Positions 11,447-22,388 of a stretch of DNA of 64,000 nucleotides are shown piece by piece. Origin of the DNA: Aedes albopictus (lineage: Eukaryota; Arthropoda; Insecta; Diptera; Culicidae); NCBI RefSeq assembly GCF_035046485.1, contig NC_085137.1, positions 446,280,334 through 446,344,333 on the forward strand. The letters run 5' to 3'. Made by a program: the position numbers and the translations under genes. Numbering within the stretch: the first letter of the stretch is position 1; every line of letters starts with the position of its first letter. The notes under the pieces were generated by a model. It was given only the letters and a program-made list of their open reading frames with translations. It made no database searches and was not told the DNA's origin.

Positions 11447-11690
11447 GGACTTGGAGGTTTCTTTCGGCGTTGCAGTCTTCGGTGAATTTCGAAGAACGAT
11501 TTCTCTGTTACTGTTGTGTACACCTTTGTAGTTTTTCCTGTCTAATTTTAATATGTACAATGTCCAACTTCAAATAGAACCCTTCAAAAAGATGGCATAG
11601 ATCATCGAAACGTCGGGCATTGAGAAAATATGTCGTTTTGATTACACACCGAAGACTGCAAGGCCGAAAGAAACCTCCAAGTCCTTTATC
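11447..11690. mobile_element. Foldback MITE with GGACTTGGAGG ends, copy 1
   Basis: The left end GGACTTGGAGGTTTCTTTCGG is inverted at the right end, and the centre contains ATCATCGAAACGTCGGG, a decayed hammerhead core. A second copy at 16,019-16,258 shares not only the element but about 70 bp of its right flank, so the two are duplicated targets of the LINE between them. Confidence 0.75.
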
Positions 11691-11691
11691 T

Positions 11692-12126
11692 GGCCGGGGC
11701 CCGTGGCGTAGTTGGTCACACGTTCGCTTCATATGCGGATGGTCATGGGTTTGATTCCCAGCCCCGGCACTTGCAATTTTTCGTCAGTTGCTCTTTACCG
11801 AGAGCGGCTGATACTGACCCTCTTCTGAGCCCCATGGCTCAAACGGACCCGGATACATGGACATCGGCAAACTGCTACTCATAATGGACCCCCAATCGGA
11901 CTGGAAAGGAACAACGGCCACCTATCATCCTTGTGCTCACCATTCTACCATGTAGAGTAGAAAAGTGAAAGCAGCAGAAAGGCAACCAGTTCGATAAAGC
12001 ATAATAGAATACATGTAGGCACTGTACAATACTGTAGGTACAGCTGTCAATTGAAATCGCTCACGTAGTGCCCTAGTGGACAATAGAGCTGTAAATTAGG
12101 TTAAGCGATTAAGAATAAAAAAAAAA
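11692..12126 (+). mobile_element. tRNA-derived SINE with poly(A) tail (Gecko-like?)
   Basis: The 5' part folds as a tRNA, with A box TGGCGTAGTTGG and B box GGTTTGATTCC and matched ends GCCGGGGC/GCCCCGGC. A tRNA-unrelated body and an A-rich tail follow. The insertion is framed by direct repeats AAGTCCTTTATCTG just before (11,679-11,692) and just after (12,127-12,140), typical of LINE-mediated insertion. Assignment to Gecko is a guess from the Aedes SINE repertoire. Confidence 0.85.
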
Positions 12127-12202
12127 AAGTCCTTTATCTGCTGCCTCATATAATCCCTTCCTCTGCCTCCTCTGTAATCCCTTAATAGATCCTACCTTAT
12201 CA

Positions 12203-15200
12203 GGTATCAGAAGGCCGGCTCCAGAGGCACGTTATCCTCCATTTTGGACATTTGTGCCATCGCACAAACAAAAGCCTATTTAATTACACTAATTTACAGC
12301 ATTTTTGAACTCGGTAAGCTGATGATCATTTTTGATGTAGAATCATGCCCTGAGTTCGAAAACGTGAAAGAAAAAAATTACAGTAGAGCGGAAATTTTTT
12401 CGACTTTCCATACAAGGCCGATGATTTGAAATCGATTTTTGTTCTATTTTTAAGCAACGTGGCTCACTTCACACATCTCATTCTTCGTAATGAATGCTCC
12501 GATTGAGCTGATTTTTTTACTGTAACTCGCATACATATAATATGCCAAATAAACGTTGAGAAAGAATTTTTAGATTGTTTTTTTCTTATTGAAAAAAATA
12601 CATTTCTTCAAAATTTTTTGGAAATTTGGCTAAAATTTAAGGAGATCGTCCCTAAAACTCGCCAATATCTTGAATTTCATCAATCTGACGCGAAACCTGC
12701 ATTCAGATGATCGGATGGTATTGTATTCAGCTTTCAATTTATGAAAAAAGATTTGAAATTGGTTGAACAAAACGTAATATATCTGAATTTTAGTAAAATC
12801 TATATTTTTAAAAGTTGTAAAACTCGATATTGAGCTTAAACTCAAAAACTGCTCTACTTAAAATTTTTTGAAGCACGTTTTCGAAATCAGTGCTAAATTG
12901 TACTTCAAAAATTTTGGTCGTTGTCAGAAGTTCACGACTTTCGTTTTATTTTGTAAACTAGTGTTATCTACCTGAGGGAAAAGGAAGGAAGTAAGGATAA
13001 GGATGGGGATAAGAACAGGTTGGGAAATAGGAAAAAAAATACCCTGGAAGAGGGTACTAACGCATAAGCGTACCACAATGGGTTCAAACAGCGCCCAGAA
13101 AAGGGCACTGTAATAACGCATAAAGCGAAAGAGAGCCTATAGCTCTTTATCACAACGGGTTAAGAACAACAGAATATCCTGAAGATTCAGGTTTCTGAAG
13201 TCAGTTTCACTTAATAAGTGTTAACCGAATAATCGGAAACGCAGTTGCGCAAAAACTGGACAGTTACATATCAAATGAAAGTTCCATAATCGGATTCACA
13301 GCTTTCACATACAAATGAATCAACTTGCTGAATATTTGTCATGTGAAAGCTGAGTCCGCAGTGGCCAGTCAATGCGTTGACCAGAATGCTGCAATTCTGC
13401 TTTGACAGATTTGTAAGATACTTCGCCACCCTTGGGGATGGCTCATTATAATACAATTTGGTTTGACGACATGACTCCAAACTAATCCAGTATTGTCTGT
13501 GTTGAGTAGCAGCCCAGGTGTGAATCTGAAGCTTTACCCAATCGATATCGGAATAGCTGGCTCAGGGCCAATGAAGTCATGTGATACTAACTCATCAGCC
13601 ATTTCATTTCCAGCGATTGAAGAATGGCCAGGTACCCATACAAGGTCATCAGCGTTTGCTGAATTTAGCTCCTCGATTTGAGTTTGACAAGCGATAACTA
13701 TCTTCAAACTAGAGTTGGACGAAGCAAGTGCTTTAATAGCAGCCTGGCTATCTGAACAGAAGTATATTACTTTGCCCATTACGTGCTGCTGAAGTGCTGA
13801 CAGTGTAGTATCTACCAAGTGAGTAAGACTGATACAGCCTTAGCTCACGTGAAGTAACATCAGCACTGCTCGACCTTGGAGAAGGGAGCCATCATTGTAA
13901 CATACGGTGCCGTCTGGAATACTTCTTTACAGGTATCCAGATGTCCACTCTTCCCGGGAAGGGAATTTTGTGGAAAATGTCCTATATGGGAAATTACAAG
14001 CAATTATAAGATCACTTGGAGCAAGGACAGTTTTGTCCCAATTCACCAAAAGTGGTAACAACGAGGTGTGTGTTGATGTGCAGATCACAGGAGTTTTGTC
14101 TAGTAGACCGAGTACCCGTAGACGGTAAGTGCAAGAAAGTGCTTCTTGTTTGAGATAAATGTGTGGTGGGGCAACGTCATAGAGAACTTCGAGCACATCC
14201 TTTGGAGATGTCCTAACTTTGATTGGATCATTCTCATTTAGCCCTTTTGTCACCACACAAGACATCCATAGGCCAATATTGGCCGAACAACAGTTGTGTA
14301 AATCCATTCGATATACTTGGGTTTTAAACCCCAAATTGTACCAAAGGTTCGCCGGCATTGCCCGAAGGCCATACAAGCTTTCTTGATTTTGAACTCAATG
14401 TGAGGTGTCCAAGAGAGCTTGGAATCAAGAATGACTCCATCATACTTTACCTGTTCAGTCACATCGATTTCAGAATCAAAGAGACGCAAAGGTCGATCGC
14501 CATTACGGTTTCGCCTTTCCGTAAAAAGAACAATAGATAATTTACTCGTATTAACCGAAAGGCCATATTGGCGACGTCAACCCTCAACTACCTGAAGGGC
14601 GCTTTGCATCAGGTCGAAAAGGGAGGCGATACACATACCAACTAACAATGCTAGGTAGTCGTCGGCAAAACCATAAGTAGGAAAACCGCTATTATTGAGT
14701 TGCCTGCTTCGAGATTCCACAAAAGTGGTGACAAGACTCCCTCTTGGGGGCATCCGCAAACACTCAATAACCTATCCCTGCTAGATGTCAATGTCGAGAA
14801 GCGATATCGGTTTTCAAACTTTTGTTGAATCCGATTGGAAATCATTGGAGATATACCATGACTCCGTGCGGCTTCCAATATAGCATCGAAAGGCACGTTG
14901 TCAAAGGCACCCTCGATATCTAAGAAAACACCCAAACAAGATTGCTTTTGAGCGAATGCTTTCTCGATATCGTAAACAACCTTGTGTAAAAGAGTCACAG
15001 TGGACTAACCAGATTGGTAGGCATGTTGGTTCACATGACGAGGCACGTTGGCCAGATGAACATCATGGATGTAGTGACCCACAATGCGTTCTAAGCATTT
15101 CAGAAGAAAAGAGGTTAAACTGAAAGGTCTGAAACTCTTTGCTTCTTAATACGACGCACGACCCACTTTAGGAATAAACTCCACAGTAATATCTCGCCTA

Positions 15201-16017
15201 GAATATGTATTTTTTTCAAAAAAAGTTTGAAATAATCAAATTTCTTCTGAAACAAAATAGGGTAAATCCCATCTGCCCCAGGAGATTCGAAAGGATCAAA
15301 GTGCCCACTCAATCGATTCTACAGTTACAATACTCAGAGCCGAAGCCAGGGAATCATAACTAAGAAAAAACATCAGGTCCATCCGAAGATGTAATATCCA
15401 CACATCCAGGGAAGTGTGTGCTGAATAAGCATTCCAGAACTTCCTCATCAGAGGAAGTCAGATCGCCATTTGGCATACGAAGTTCGTTCACTCGGAAATC
15501 CTTAGATTTCGCAAGTATTTTGTTTAACTGTCTGACTTCACTCAAACTGGATACATTTGTAAAAAAGGTTTTCCAAGCCAGATCGTTCAACAGACCGGAG
15601 AGCTTTCCTGAAGGCCTTGCGAGCCGACCTGAAAGCCTCCATACCAGTCGAACGTCGTCTGTTCCAACTCTTTCTGCATTGTTTCCTGAGTTTCGCCAGA
15701 TCAGAGTTCCACCAAGGGGTTCCTCTTGTGATCTTCACAGACCGTAGAGGGCATGCTTCTTCAAACGCTTCCATGATGAAGGTCGTTGTAGTATCGACGG
15801 CATCATCTAAATCACTTGGAGTGTCAATGGATGGTGAGTATCTATGAAGTTTGGCTGCAACCAAATCGGTCAAGAGATCCCAGTTGGTTGACCGGGCATT
15901 CCTGAAACGCAAAGTTTGCGAAGTAACATTCATATGTTCAAAAAAGATGTAGCGATAGTCAGATAAAGATTCTTCGTCTGACACATGAAAATTGTTCAGC
16001 TCGTGACTAATTCTATT
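12203..16017 (-). mobile_element. LOA/Lian-like LINE, decayed, minus strand
   Basis: Reading leftward, fragments occur in the order of a LINE ORF2. The end of the endonuclease and linker is at 15,984-15,360 (PWWNSDLAKLRKQCRKSW). RT follows at 15,312-14,577 (SPGADGIYPILFQ, FLDIEGAFDNV, GCPQEGVLSPLLWN, YGFADDYLALLVG), then thumb/connection (14,489-13,927) and RNase H (13,818-13,534, with FCSDSQAAIKAL and WVPGHSSIAGNEMADEL). A 3' UTR ends in CTGATACCTGA. Frameshifts and stops separate the pieces, so it is dead. About 700 bp of foreign sequence (12,266-12,970) splits its 3' UTR. It lies between direct repeats of about 300 bp (11,451-12,200 minus its SINE, and 16,019-16,320). Other copies: 19,877-33,229 and 29,997-32,128. 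Confidence 0.85.
12266..12970. repeat. AT-rich insertion in the LINE 3' UTR
   Basis: It interrupts the LINE between CATCGCACA and CCTGAGGG. The part 12,620-12,960 matches 55,670-55,900 and 52,180-52,330 in reverse orientation (for example AAACTCAAAAACTGCTCTAC against GTAGAACAGTTTTTGAGTTT), defining a dispersed repeat family with no coding capacity. Confidence 0.65.
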
Positions 16018-16018
16018 A

Positions 16019-16320
16019 TTGGGGGTTTCTTTCGGCGTTGTAGTCTTCGGTGAACGACCAAGAACGATTTTTCTGTAAGTCTAGTGTTCACCTTTGTAGT
16101 TTTTCCTGTCTTATTTTAATATGTACAATGTCCAGTTTCAAATAGAACCCTTGAAAAAGATGGCATAGATCATCGAAACGTCGGGCTTAGAGAAAATATG
16201 TCGTTTTGATTGCACACCGAAGACTGCAAGGCCGAAAGAAACCCCCAAGTCCTTTATCAGCTGCCTCATATAATCTCTTCCTCTGCCTCCTCTCTAATCC
16301 CTTATTAGATCGTACCTTAA
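16019..16320. repeat. Right-hand ~300-bp direct repeat flanking the LINE (contains foldback MITE copy 2)
   Basis: Starts TTGGGGGTTTCTTTCGG and ends at GATCGTACCTTA. It aligns end to end with 11,451-12,200 once the SINE there is removed, with scattered substitutions. The left arm of the MITE is cut exactly at the LINE border, as expected of a long target-site duplication. Confidence 0.75.
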
Positions 16321-16930
16321 CTCCACCCTCTCTTCAACTATCTTGATAACTATTTTTGATGTATCCTAACGCCTTACCCTGGAAACCTACACGTATTCAC
16401 GAGTTCGAAAAAGTAAATAAATATGTATCAAATCAACTCGGTGTCTTGCGAGCACTTACTTAGCATAGATCGAAGAAATAGTGCGCTGGAGACACGAACT
16501 CGATTTGATGCGATCGCTCATGGCAGTCCAGTGGTGAACTAAATGCGCACTATCTAGTACAACTTCTGAAGGAGTCTTTGGGGGGTCGCATTAAGGAAAT
16601 CTCGGAGATTTATTGGAAAAATCCTAGCAAAATAACTTGCAAGGCTCCAAAAGAAATCACTGTGCAATCATTGAAAATATTTAGGTGGGAGTAGTGGGAG
16701 AAAAGTCTGGTAAAAACATGTAAAAATTGTTAGATGAATTCCTTCAATATCCCTGTGTTGTATTACTTCATTAGACACCTAGTGAATATGCAAACATAAA
16801 AGAATTAATGATCAGCCAAAATCAATCAGTCACAGGTTACGATGTCATCATGCTACTGAAAAAAAAAAACGCGACAAGCAATCAAATTCCTCTTTCAACA
16901 CTTCTCTACAATAAGCCAATTCACAACCTA
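16321..16930. other. Intergenic, no gene recognised
   Basis: AT-rich unique-looking DNA with no convincing coding or repeat structure. Confidence 0.4.
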
Positions 16931-16959
16931 TCAACGATCATCGATCTCTTGTCGCTTCC

Positions 16960-17450
16960 AATCGATCGGGACGGTCGGCGGCGTGTGTCCAGTCCATTCA
17001 TTCGTCGTCGGGTCAGGCAACAATTGGAAACGACGAAGATCGCATCATGGATCGATTTGCCCCGGAGGCATCATCTGGAAGCACACGCTCGCACTCGACG
17101 ATCTTTCTCCGACGACACCGTCCGTCCGTCCGTGCGACTCGCGTGCGCCCACTGATGTTGAACTTGAATGCGGCATTGTTATCCGCGAGCAGCGCCGCAC
17201 ACAAAAGGCAAACAACACGTTCCGATTTCTGAGGGTCGTTGTCGTCGTCGTCGAGTCGTAAAACAGCGAAAGTGACGTCGAAGACGGTGGATCGCGTGTC
17301 CGCCCGCGGATCGCAGACCGAAAACATGCGAGCGGAATCGAACAAGGGAGTACACAAGGCGCAAAGTTTAGCAAGAAGCAGTGCTTTTCACGCCACGCCG
17401 AGCGCGATCGTCCACAGTTGCTTCCAGATCGCGATGAAAGGTGATACAAC
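16960..17450 (+). promoter_or_regulatory. GC-rich patch, possible promoter or first exon
   Basis: GC and CpG content rise abruptly against the AT-rich surroundings (CGTCGTCGTCGTCGAGTCG, several GATCG words). Open frames appear on both strands because stops are rare. One option is a coding first exon from ATG 17,326 (AAAAC before the ATG) to a possible donor AAAG/GTGATA at 17,440/17,441, about 38 codons. No homology is recognised, and direction and function are unproven. Confidence 0.3.
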
Positions 17451-18209
17451 AGAGATTGAATTTGTGATTTGGTTGTGTCTAATGGCTGGGTTGCATCGTG
17501 GCAGTAAAACGTTTGGAACGAGGTGGCCATATTTTCCAATTTCTGAAACTGTGACTATGAACCATAATAAAAAAAGAATTCATACGAAACATAGTTTTCA
17601 TTGGCAATGGATCACAAAATTATTAAAACGACCGCTATGAAATAAACAGACAGCGCCACCGTAGCCTTGTGTGTTTGACATAACTCCACTGCTGTCGCAA
17701 TGTATGTATCAACTAAAGTGGCCGCTCCAGAACACCTAGAACAGGTTCCGCGGAGGCCTCTCAAACACACTAACATACGAAATACCACTCCCTGACCCCA
17801 GTAATAATTCCTGATATCACATGGCCACTTGAGTATAATAAACTTGCACCAATTTATGATCGATTGAGGGCGACTTTTAAAAAAATCGGATGAAAATTGA
17901 CGAAATGCCAGCATTTTGAAAATGAGTTGTCGGGGGTCGGATACGTGAAAGTTAAAGTCCGTGTGCACTATTTTGCACTTTGCACTGTCAATACTGCTCC
18001 GATTCTCAATAAAATTTTACAGTGCTAAACTATTATAATAAAATGTTTGCAGACAAATGCTGAGCCATTTTGGCTGAACACTTTGGAAGTTAGAAAGCTT
18101 TGAATGTCACAATACAGTTAAATATGTTTGTGTATTGCGATTTATGGTCACATTTACGACAACTTTTTAAAAGCCAAAATCAAACAGAACTTTCAAACAA
18201 TATTCCTAC
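17451..18209. other. Intergenic, no gene recognised
   Basis: Mostly AT-rich; a moderately GC-rich stretch at about 17,650-17,800 has no recognisable coding or repeat identity. Confidence 0.4.
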
Positions 18210-18428
18210 ATAGGGTCTGGGACCATTTGGGCAGGAGCACCTATTTTGGGCACTTGCTGCTGTAACTCAGTCAATTTTGAACCGATTGGTTTGATTTTTG
18301 AGACACGATCAGCTAGGCACAGTAACTAGTCATATTTCAAAATTCAAGTCAATCGGTTTGAAATTGACTGAGCTATAGCAGCAAGTGCCCAAAATAGGTG
18401 CTCCTGCCCAAATGGTCCCAGACCCTAC
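18210..18428. mobile_element. Palindromic MITE, ~219 bp
   Basis: Near-perfect inverted arms: the left end TAGGGTCTGGGACCATTTGG is inverted at the right end, and both arms include GCAAGTGCCCAAAATAGGTG or its complement. The centre is around ACACGATCAGCTAGGCACAG. Confidence 0.85.
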
Positions 18429-18630
18429 ATGATCCACTTACAGAAAAAAAAATCCGTTGCAATCGGTTTAGTATTTCTGTCCTTATAGATAGATCTCTTA
18501 ACAATATATTTTTTTCTGTATTCTTTTTTCGTACTCCTAAAATCTAATTTTCTCGCGTTGGCAATATCTCCGCCAATACTTTACCGTTTCCGCTGAAATT
18601 TTTATTATTGTTAGTGCACGGAAAGATCGA

Positions 18631-18820
18631 TGTACACAGAGCAAGGAGTAACTTTCACGCAGCGATCGAAAAGACAAAAGATTTCATGCAAACTTGTGTG
18701 AAATTTCACGCAAATTTGTGTAACACCGGATCAGCACATTTTTTTTTGCTGATCCAGCCGTACGCAAATATGAGTGAAAAATCCTTTGTCTTTTCGCAAG
18801 TTACTCATTCGCTGTGTACT
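18631..18820. mobile_element. Foldback MITE, ~190 bp
   Basis: Ends GTACACAG.../...CTGTGTAC, with GTAACTT and AAAAGACAAA repeated in inverted orientation and a small inner hairpin GGATCAGCA/TGCTGATCC near 18,728-18,756. Confidence 0.75.
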
Positions 18821-19020
18821 TTCGTTTAAAGGTGTGGTTCATTTTGATGCCTGCAATCAAAAGTTATGCACTTTTGTCCGTGGTACAATTTGATTCCGTA
18901 CACTCTTTAAGTTACACCTAGGGGATTAGAACCCATCTTCAGCATAGTGCATCCATTTTCATCCTACCGAAAACAAGGCTAATAAACGTGTTTTGTTTTA
19001 TTTTTGTATTTTTTATTAGA

Positions 19021-19301
19021 TCTCTCTCTCTCGTCTTAGCGTAACGTCCTCACTGGGACAAAGCCTGCTTCTCAGCTTAGTGTTCTATGAGCACTTCCAC
19101 AGTTATTAACTGAGAGCTTCCTCTGCCAATGACCATTTTGCATGTGTATATCGTGTGGCAGGCACGAAGATACTCTATGCCCAAGGAAGTCAAGGAAATT
19201 TCCTTTACGAAAAGATCCTGGACCGACCGGGAATCGAACCCGTCACCCTCAGCATGGTCATGCTGAATACCCGTGCGTTTACCGCCTCGGCTATATGGGC
19301 C
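19021..19301 (-). mobile_element. tRNA-derived SINE (Feilai-like), copy 2
   Basis: Almost identical to the SINE at 3,231-3,510: same A and B boxes, ending in a (GA)n-like tail (TCTCTCTCTCTC on the plus strand). Confidence 0.85.
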
Positions 19302-19853
19302 CTCGTTTGTTAGATGCGAGCTTTTATGATAGCAAAAAGAACGGAAACCAATTGTGCTTAAATCGTATGTTTTTGTGGCATTGTCTGCATAAGAGTACTC
19401 ATACCTTATACGTAAAAAGCTAAGCTTGGCTAAGTTTGACTGCACATATCTATGATTGCTAATCCGTGATTGAATATCCAGAGAGATAAGAGTAGACAAA
19501 AAAAAATGCCTGAACTATTTTTTAAGACTAATATTAACTGAGTTCGAAATAAAATAACTTGATAAGAAATGCAAGTCTAAGTTACTTACTGAGTTGCCGA
19601 TTTTTTTTAAATGACATGAATTCTGGGCTACCTGGAATGAAAACAAAAGAAAAAGTAAAATTAGGATCAATGAACATGGAACAAGAGTATACATACGTAG
19701 TGTGTGGACAATGGACATGAGGAGGTATACTGTTGTATCTATATAAAAATGAATATCTGTCTGTCTGACCCTTATGGATTCGGAAACTAATGAACCGATC
19801 GACTTGAAACTTTGTATGTGGGGACTTTTAGGGCCGGGGAAGGTTCCTAGCAT
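19302..19853. other. Intergenic; target element of the LINE begins about 19,735
   Basis: From about 19,735 the sequence has the insect-widespread style TATAAAAATGAATATCTGTC, a run that resumes after the LINE at 33,230 (CCTCAGATTTCTGTTGAATT). It is therefore the pre-existing repeat into which the LINE inserted. Its class is not determined. Confidence 0.45.
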
Positions 19854-20276
19854 AGTGTGAGAATCCTCAGATTTCTATTTTGAAACAACTACTTGTTTGC
19901 AGTTTTGCTACAGGGTATACTCCCAAATCCTGGCGGAATATTACTGTAAAGTTTATTCCGAAAGTGGGTCGTGCGTCGTATGAAGAAGCTAAGAGCTTCA
20001 GGCCTATCAGTTGGACCTCTTTTCTTCTGAAATGCTTAGAACGCATTGTCGGTCATCACATCCGTGATGTTCATCTGGCTAATGTGCCTCTTCATGTGAA
20101 CCAACAATCTTAACAATCTGGAAAGTCCACTGTGACTCTTTTACACAAAGTTGTTTACGATATCGAGAAGGCATTCGCTCAAAACCAATCCTTCTTGGGT
20201 GTTTTCTTAGATATCGAGGGTGCCTATGACAATGTGCCTTTCGATGCCATATTGGAAGCCGCACGGGGTCATGGTA

Positions 20277-21446
20277 TTGTGGATTTACCGGCTACTTGTA
20301 TTCTACCGGTCGCTTCAGTATGGCCTCCAAAGTAGCCGTTTCATAAAAAGAGTAGCTTAAAAATGTTTTTAAACATTTTTATTGTATGCGCTATTTCTCG
20401 TTGCCACTACAGGGGATACTCAAAATAACTGGGATAGGTAAAATTTTCACTTTTCAAAAAATGTTCAACTAGCTGTAACTTTTCGAAAAGGGCATCAAAT
20501 ATTCTCAAATTTTTAATGTAAGTTCATCAACTAGTTGTGTATCAGTGGTCCAATTTTGAAAAAGATCGGGCTATTCCACACGAAGTAAGAAAGATTCTAG
20601 AAAAGGGTGTAATTATCCGATAGCCAACTTTGACCTGTTATATCTCCGTATTCAATGAACCAAATGCAATGAAATTTTGATCATTTATGCCTAATATAAT
20701 GAACTTTGAAAAACATTTGATTTAGTTTGAAATTATTAATAAGGAAAAAAGATATAGCGATTTCAATTATTCTATGTTTTTTTAGTAAATTTATCTATTT
20801 TTCATATGCATCCCATTAGTTTTTCAATTTTATGCCGACCATTTGGTTGCTTTCCATTGAAACATAAATATATTCAAGTCAATTAGAGGGAATTTAAATG
20901 AACTATAATTACTATCTCGAATTTTGAAACGATGATGAAGTTTTGGATAAATTGGTGTTATATTAGAAAAATAATCCAATCGTTATAATTTTCTTTCGTG
21001 TGAAGAATTTTAAGTTTTGTCAAAAGTTTTTGATAGCTTATTATATAAGTCATAAACGGTCAAAATTTTATTGCATTCGGTTTGATGAATCCGGAGATAT
21101 AACAACTCAAAGTTGGTTATCGGATAATTACACCCTTTTCTAGAATCTTTCTAACTTCGTGTAGAATAGCCCGATCTTTTCCAAAATTGGACCACTGATA
21201 CACAACTAGTTCATGAACTTTCAGTAGAAATTTGAGAATATTTGATGCCCTTTTCAAAAAGTTACAGCTAGTTGAACTTTTTTTGAAAAGTGAAAATTTT
21301 ACCTGTCCCAGTTATTTTGAGTATCCCCTGTAGCAATTCAGCGACATTCATTTTTTGACAATCAAGTTGATTGTTATATGAAAACGGCTACTTTGTAACG
21401 GCTACTCAAGTAACCGGTAGAATACAAGTAGCCGGTAAATCCACAA
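20277..21446. mobile_element. TA-flanked TIR element inside the LINE
   Basis: The ends TTGTGGATTTACCGGCTACT and its inverse are flanked by TA on both sides. Excising the element with one TA restores GGTATATCTCC as in the other LINE copy near 14,850. It carries another foldback (20,410-21,330). No transposase. Confidence 0.8.
20410..21330. mobile_element. Long foldback element CAGGGGATA family, copy 1
   Basis: Nearly the whole 921 bp is an imperfect palindrome with CAGGGGATACTC ends and TA on either side, suggesting a Tc1/mariner-type target. A second copy is at 48,751-49,780. It encodes no transposase. Confidence 0.85.
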
Positions 21447-21769
21447 TATATCTCCAATGATTTCACCAAATGCTCAGAAACCGACATCTCTTCTCGACAT
21501 TGCGTCAAGCGGCGATTAGGAAATTGAGTGTTTGTGGATGCCCCCAAGGGGGAGTCTTATCACCACTTTTGTGGTATCTCGTAGCAGATACGCCTTTGAG
21601 GCAACTCAATAATAGCGGTTTTCCTACTTATGGTTTTGCCGACGACTACCTAACATTGTTAGTCGGTATGTGGATCAGCACCCTTTTCGACCTGATGCAA
21701 AACGCTCTTCAGGTAGTTGAGGGTTGGTGCCGTCAATATGGCCTTTCGTAAATCCGAGTAAACCATCTA

Positions 21770-21948
21770 GGGGCTGTCCATAAACCACGTGGTCATTAAG
21801 GGGGGGAGGGGGGGTTCGGCCAATGACCATTTTGTATGGACAAATAAAAAAATTTGTATGGACTAATGACCTCGCGGGGGGGGGTGGGGGGTGGGGTGGC
21901 GGTTGGAAAGTCCCAAAAAAAATGACCACGTGGTTTATGGACAGCCCC
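21770..21948. mobile_element. GGGGCTGTCCATAAACC MITE, ~179 bp
   Basis: Inverted ends GGGGCTGTCCATAAACCACG, G-rich inner parts and a 3-bp target duplication CTA (21,767-21,769 and 21,949-21,951). Removing it restores the LINE reading CATCTATTGTT. A 3-bp target fits a PIF/Harbinger-like source (inference). Confidence 0.85.
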
Positions 21949-22187
21949 CTATTGTTATTTTCACGGAAAAGCGAAACCGTAATGGTGTTCGACCTTGTCG
22001 TCTCTTTGATTCTGAAATCAATGTGACTGAACAAATAAAGTACGTTGGAGGCATTCTTGATTCCAAGCTTTCCTGGACACCTCACGTTGAGTTCAGAATC
22101 AAGGAAGCTTGTATGGCCTTCGGGCAATGCCGGCAAACCTTTGGTACAACTTGGGGTCTTGAACCCAAGTATATCAAATGGATTTAC

Positions 22188-22388
22188 GGTGAATATATAA
22201 CGAAGCCACACCTCAAATTTTCAAGAGCACAAATCTGAGGAACCAAAAGACGGATTGCGCTGAAAAGTTGATCGATTGGTGACCCGCTGGTGGTGACCAA
22301 TCGATCAACTTTTCAGCGCAATCCGTCTTTTGGTTCCTCAGATTTGTGCCCTTGAAAATTTGAGGTGTGGCTTCGTTATATATTCACC
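22188..22388. mobile_element. Palindromic TTAA-type MITE, 201 bp, copy 2
   Basis: Same length and arms as 5,674-5,874. Flanks are TTAC (left) and TTAA (right); the uninterrupted LINE has TTAC there. Confidence 0.85.

Noticed and set aside
11692..11770. tRNA gene in the poly(A)-tailed SINE
   Set aside because: The tRNA fold is followed by a SINE body, A-tail and 14-bp target duplications, so it is a retroposon head rather than a working tRNA gene.
15617..15847. Plus-strand ORFs over 13,493-15,847
   Set aside because: They are antisense to the LOA LINE coding fragments.
19154..19499. Recurrent ORFs ending ...GIEYLRACHTIYTCKMVIGRGSSQ in several places
   Set aside because: Translation of the Feilai-like SINE; repeated because the SINE is repeated.
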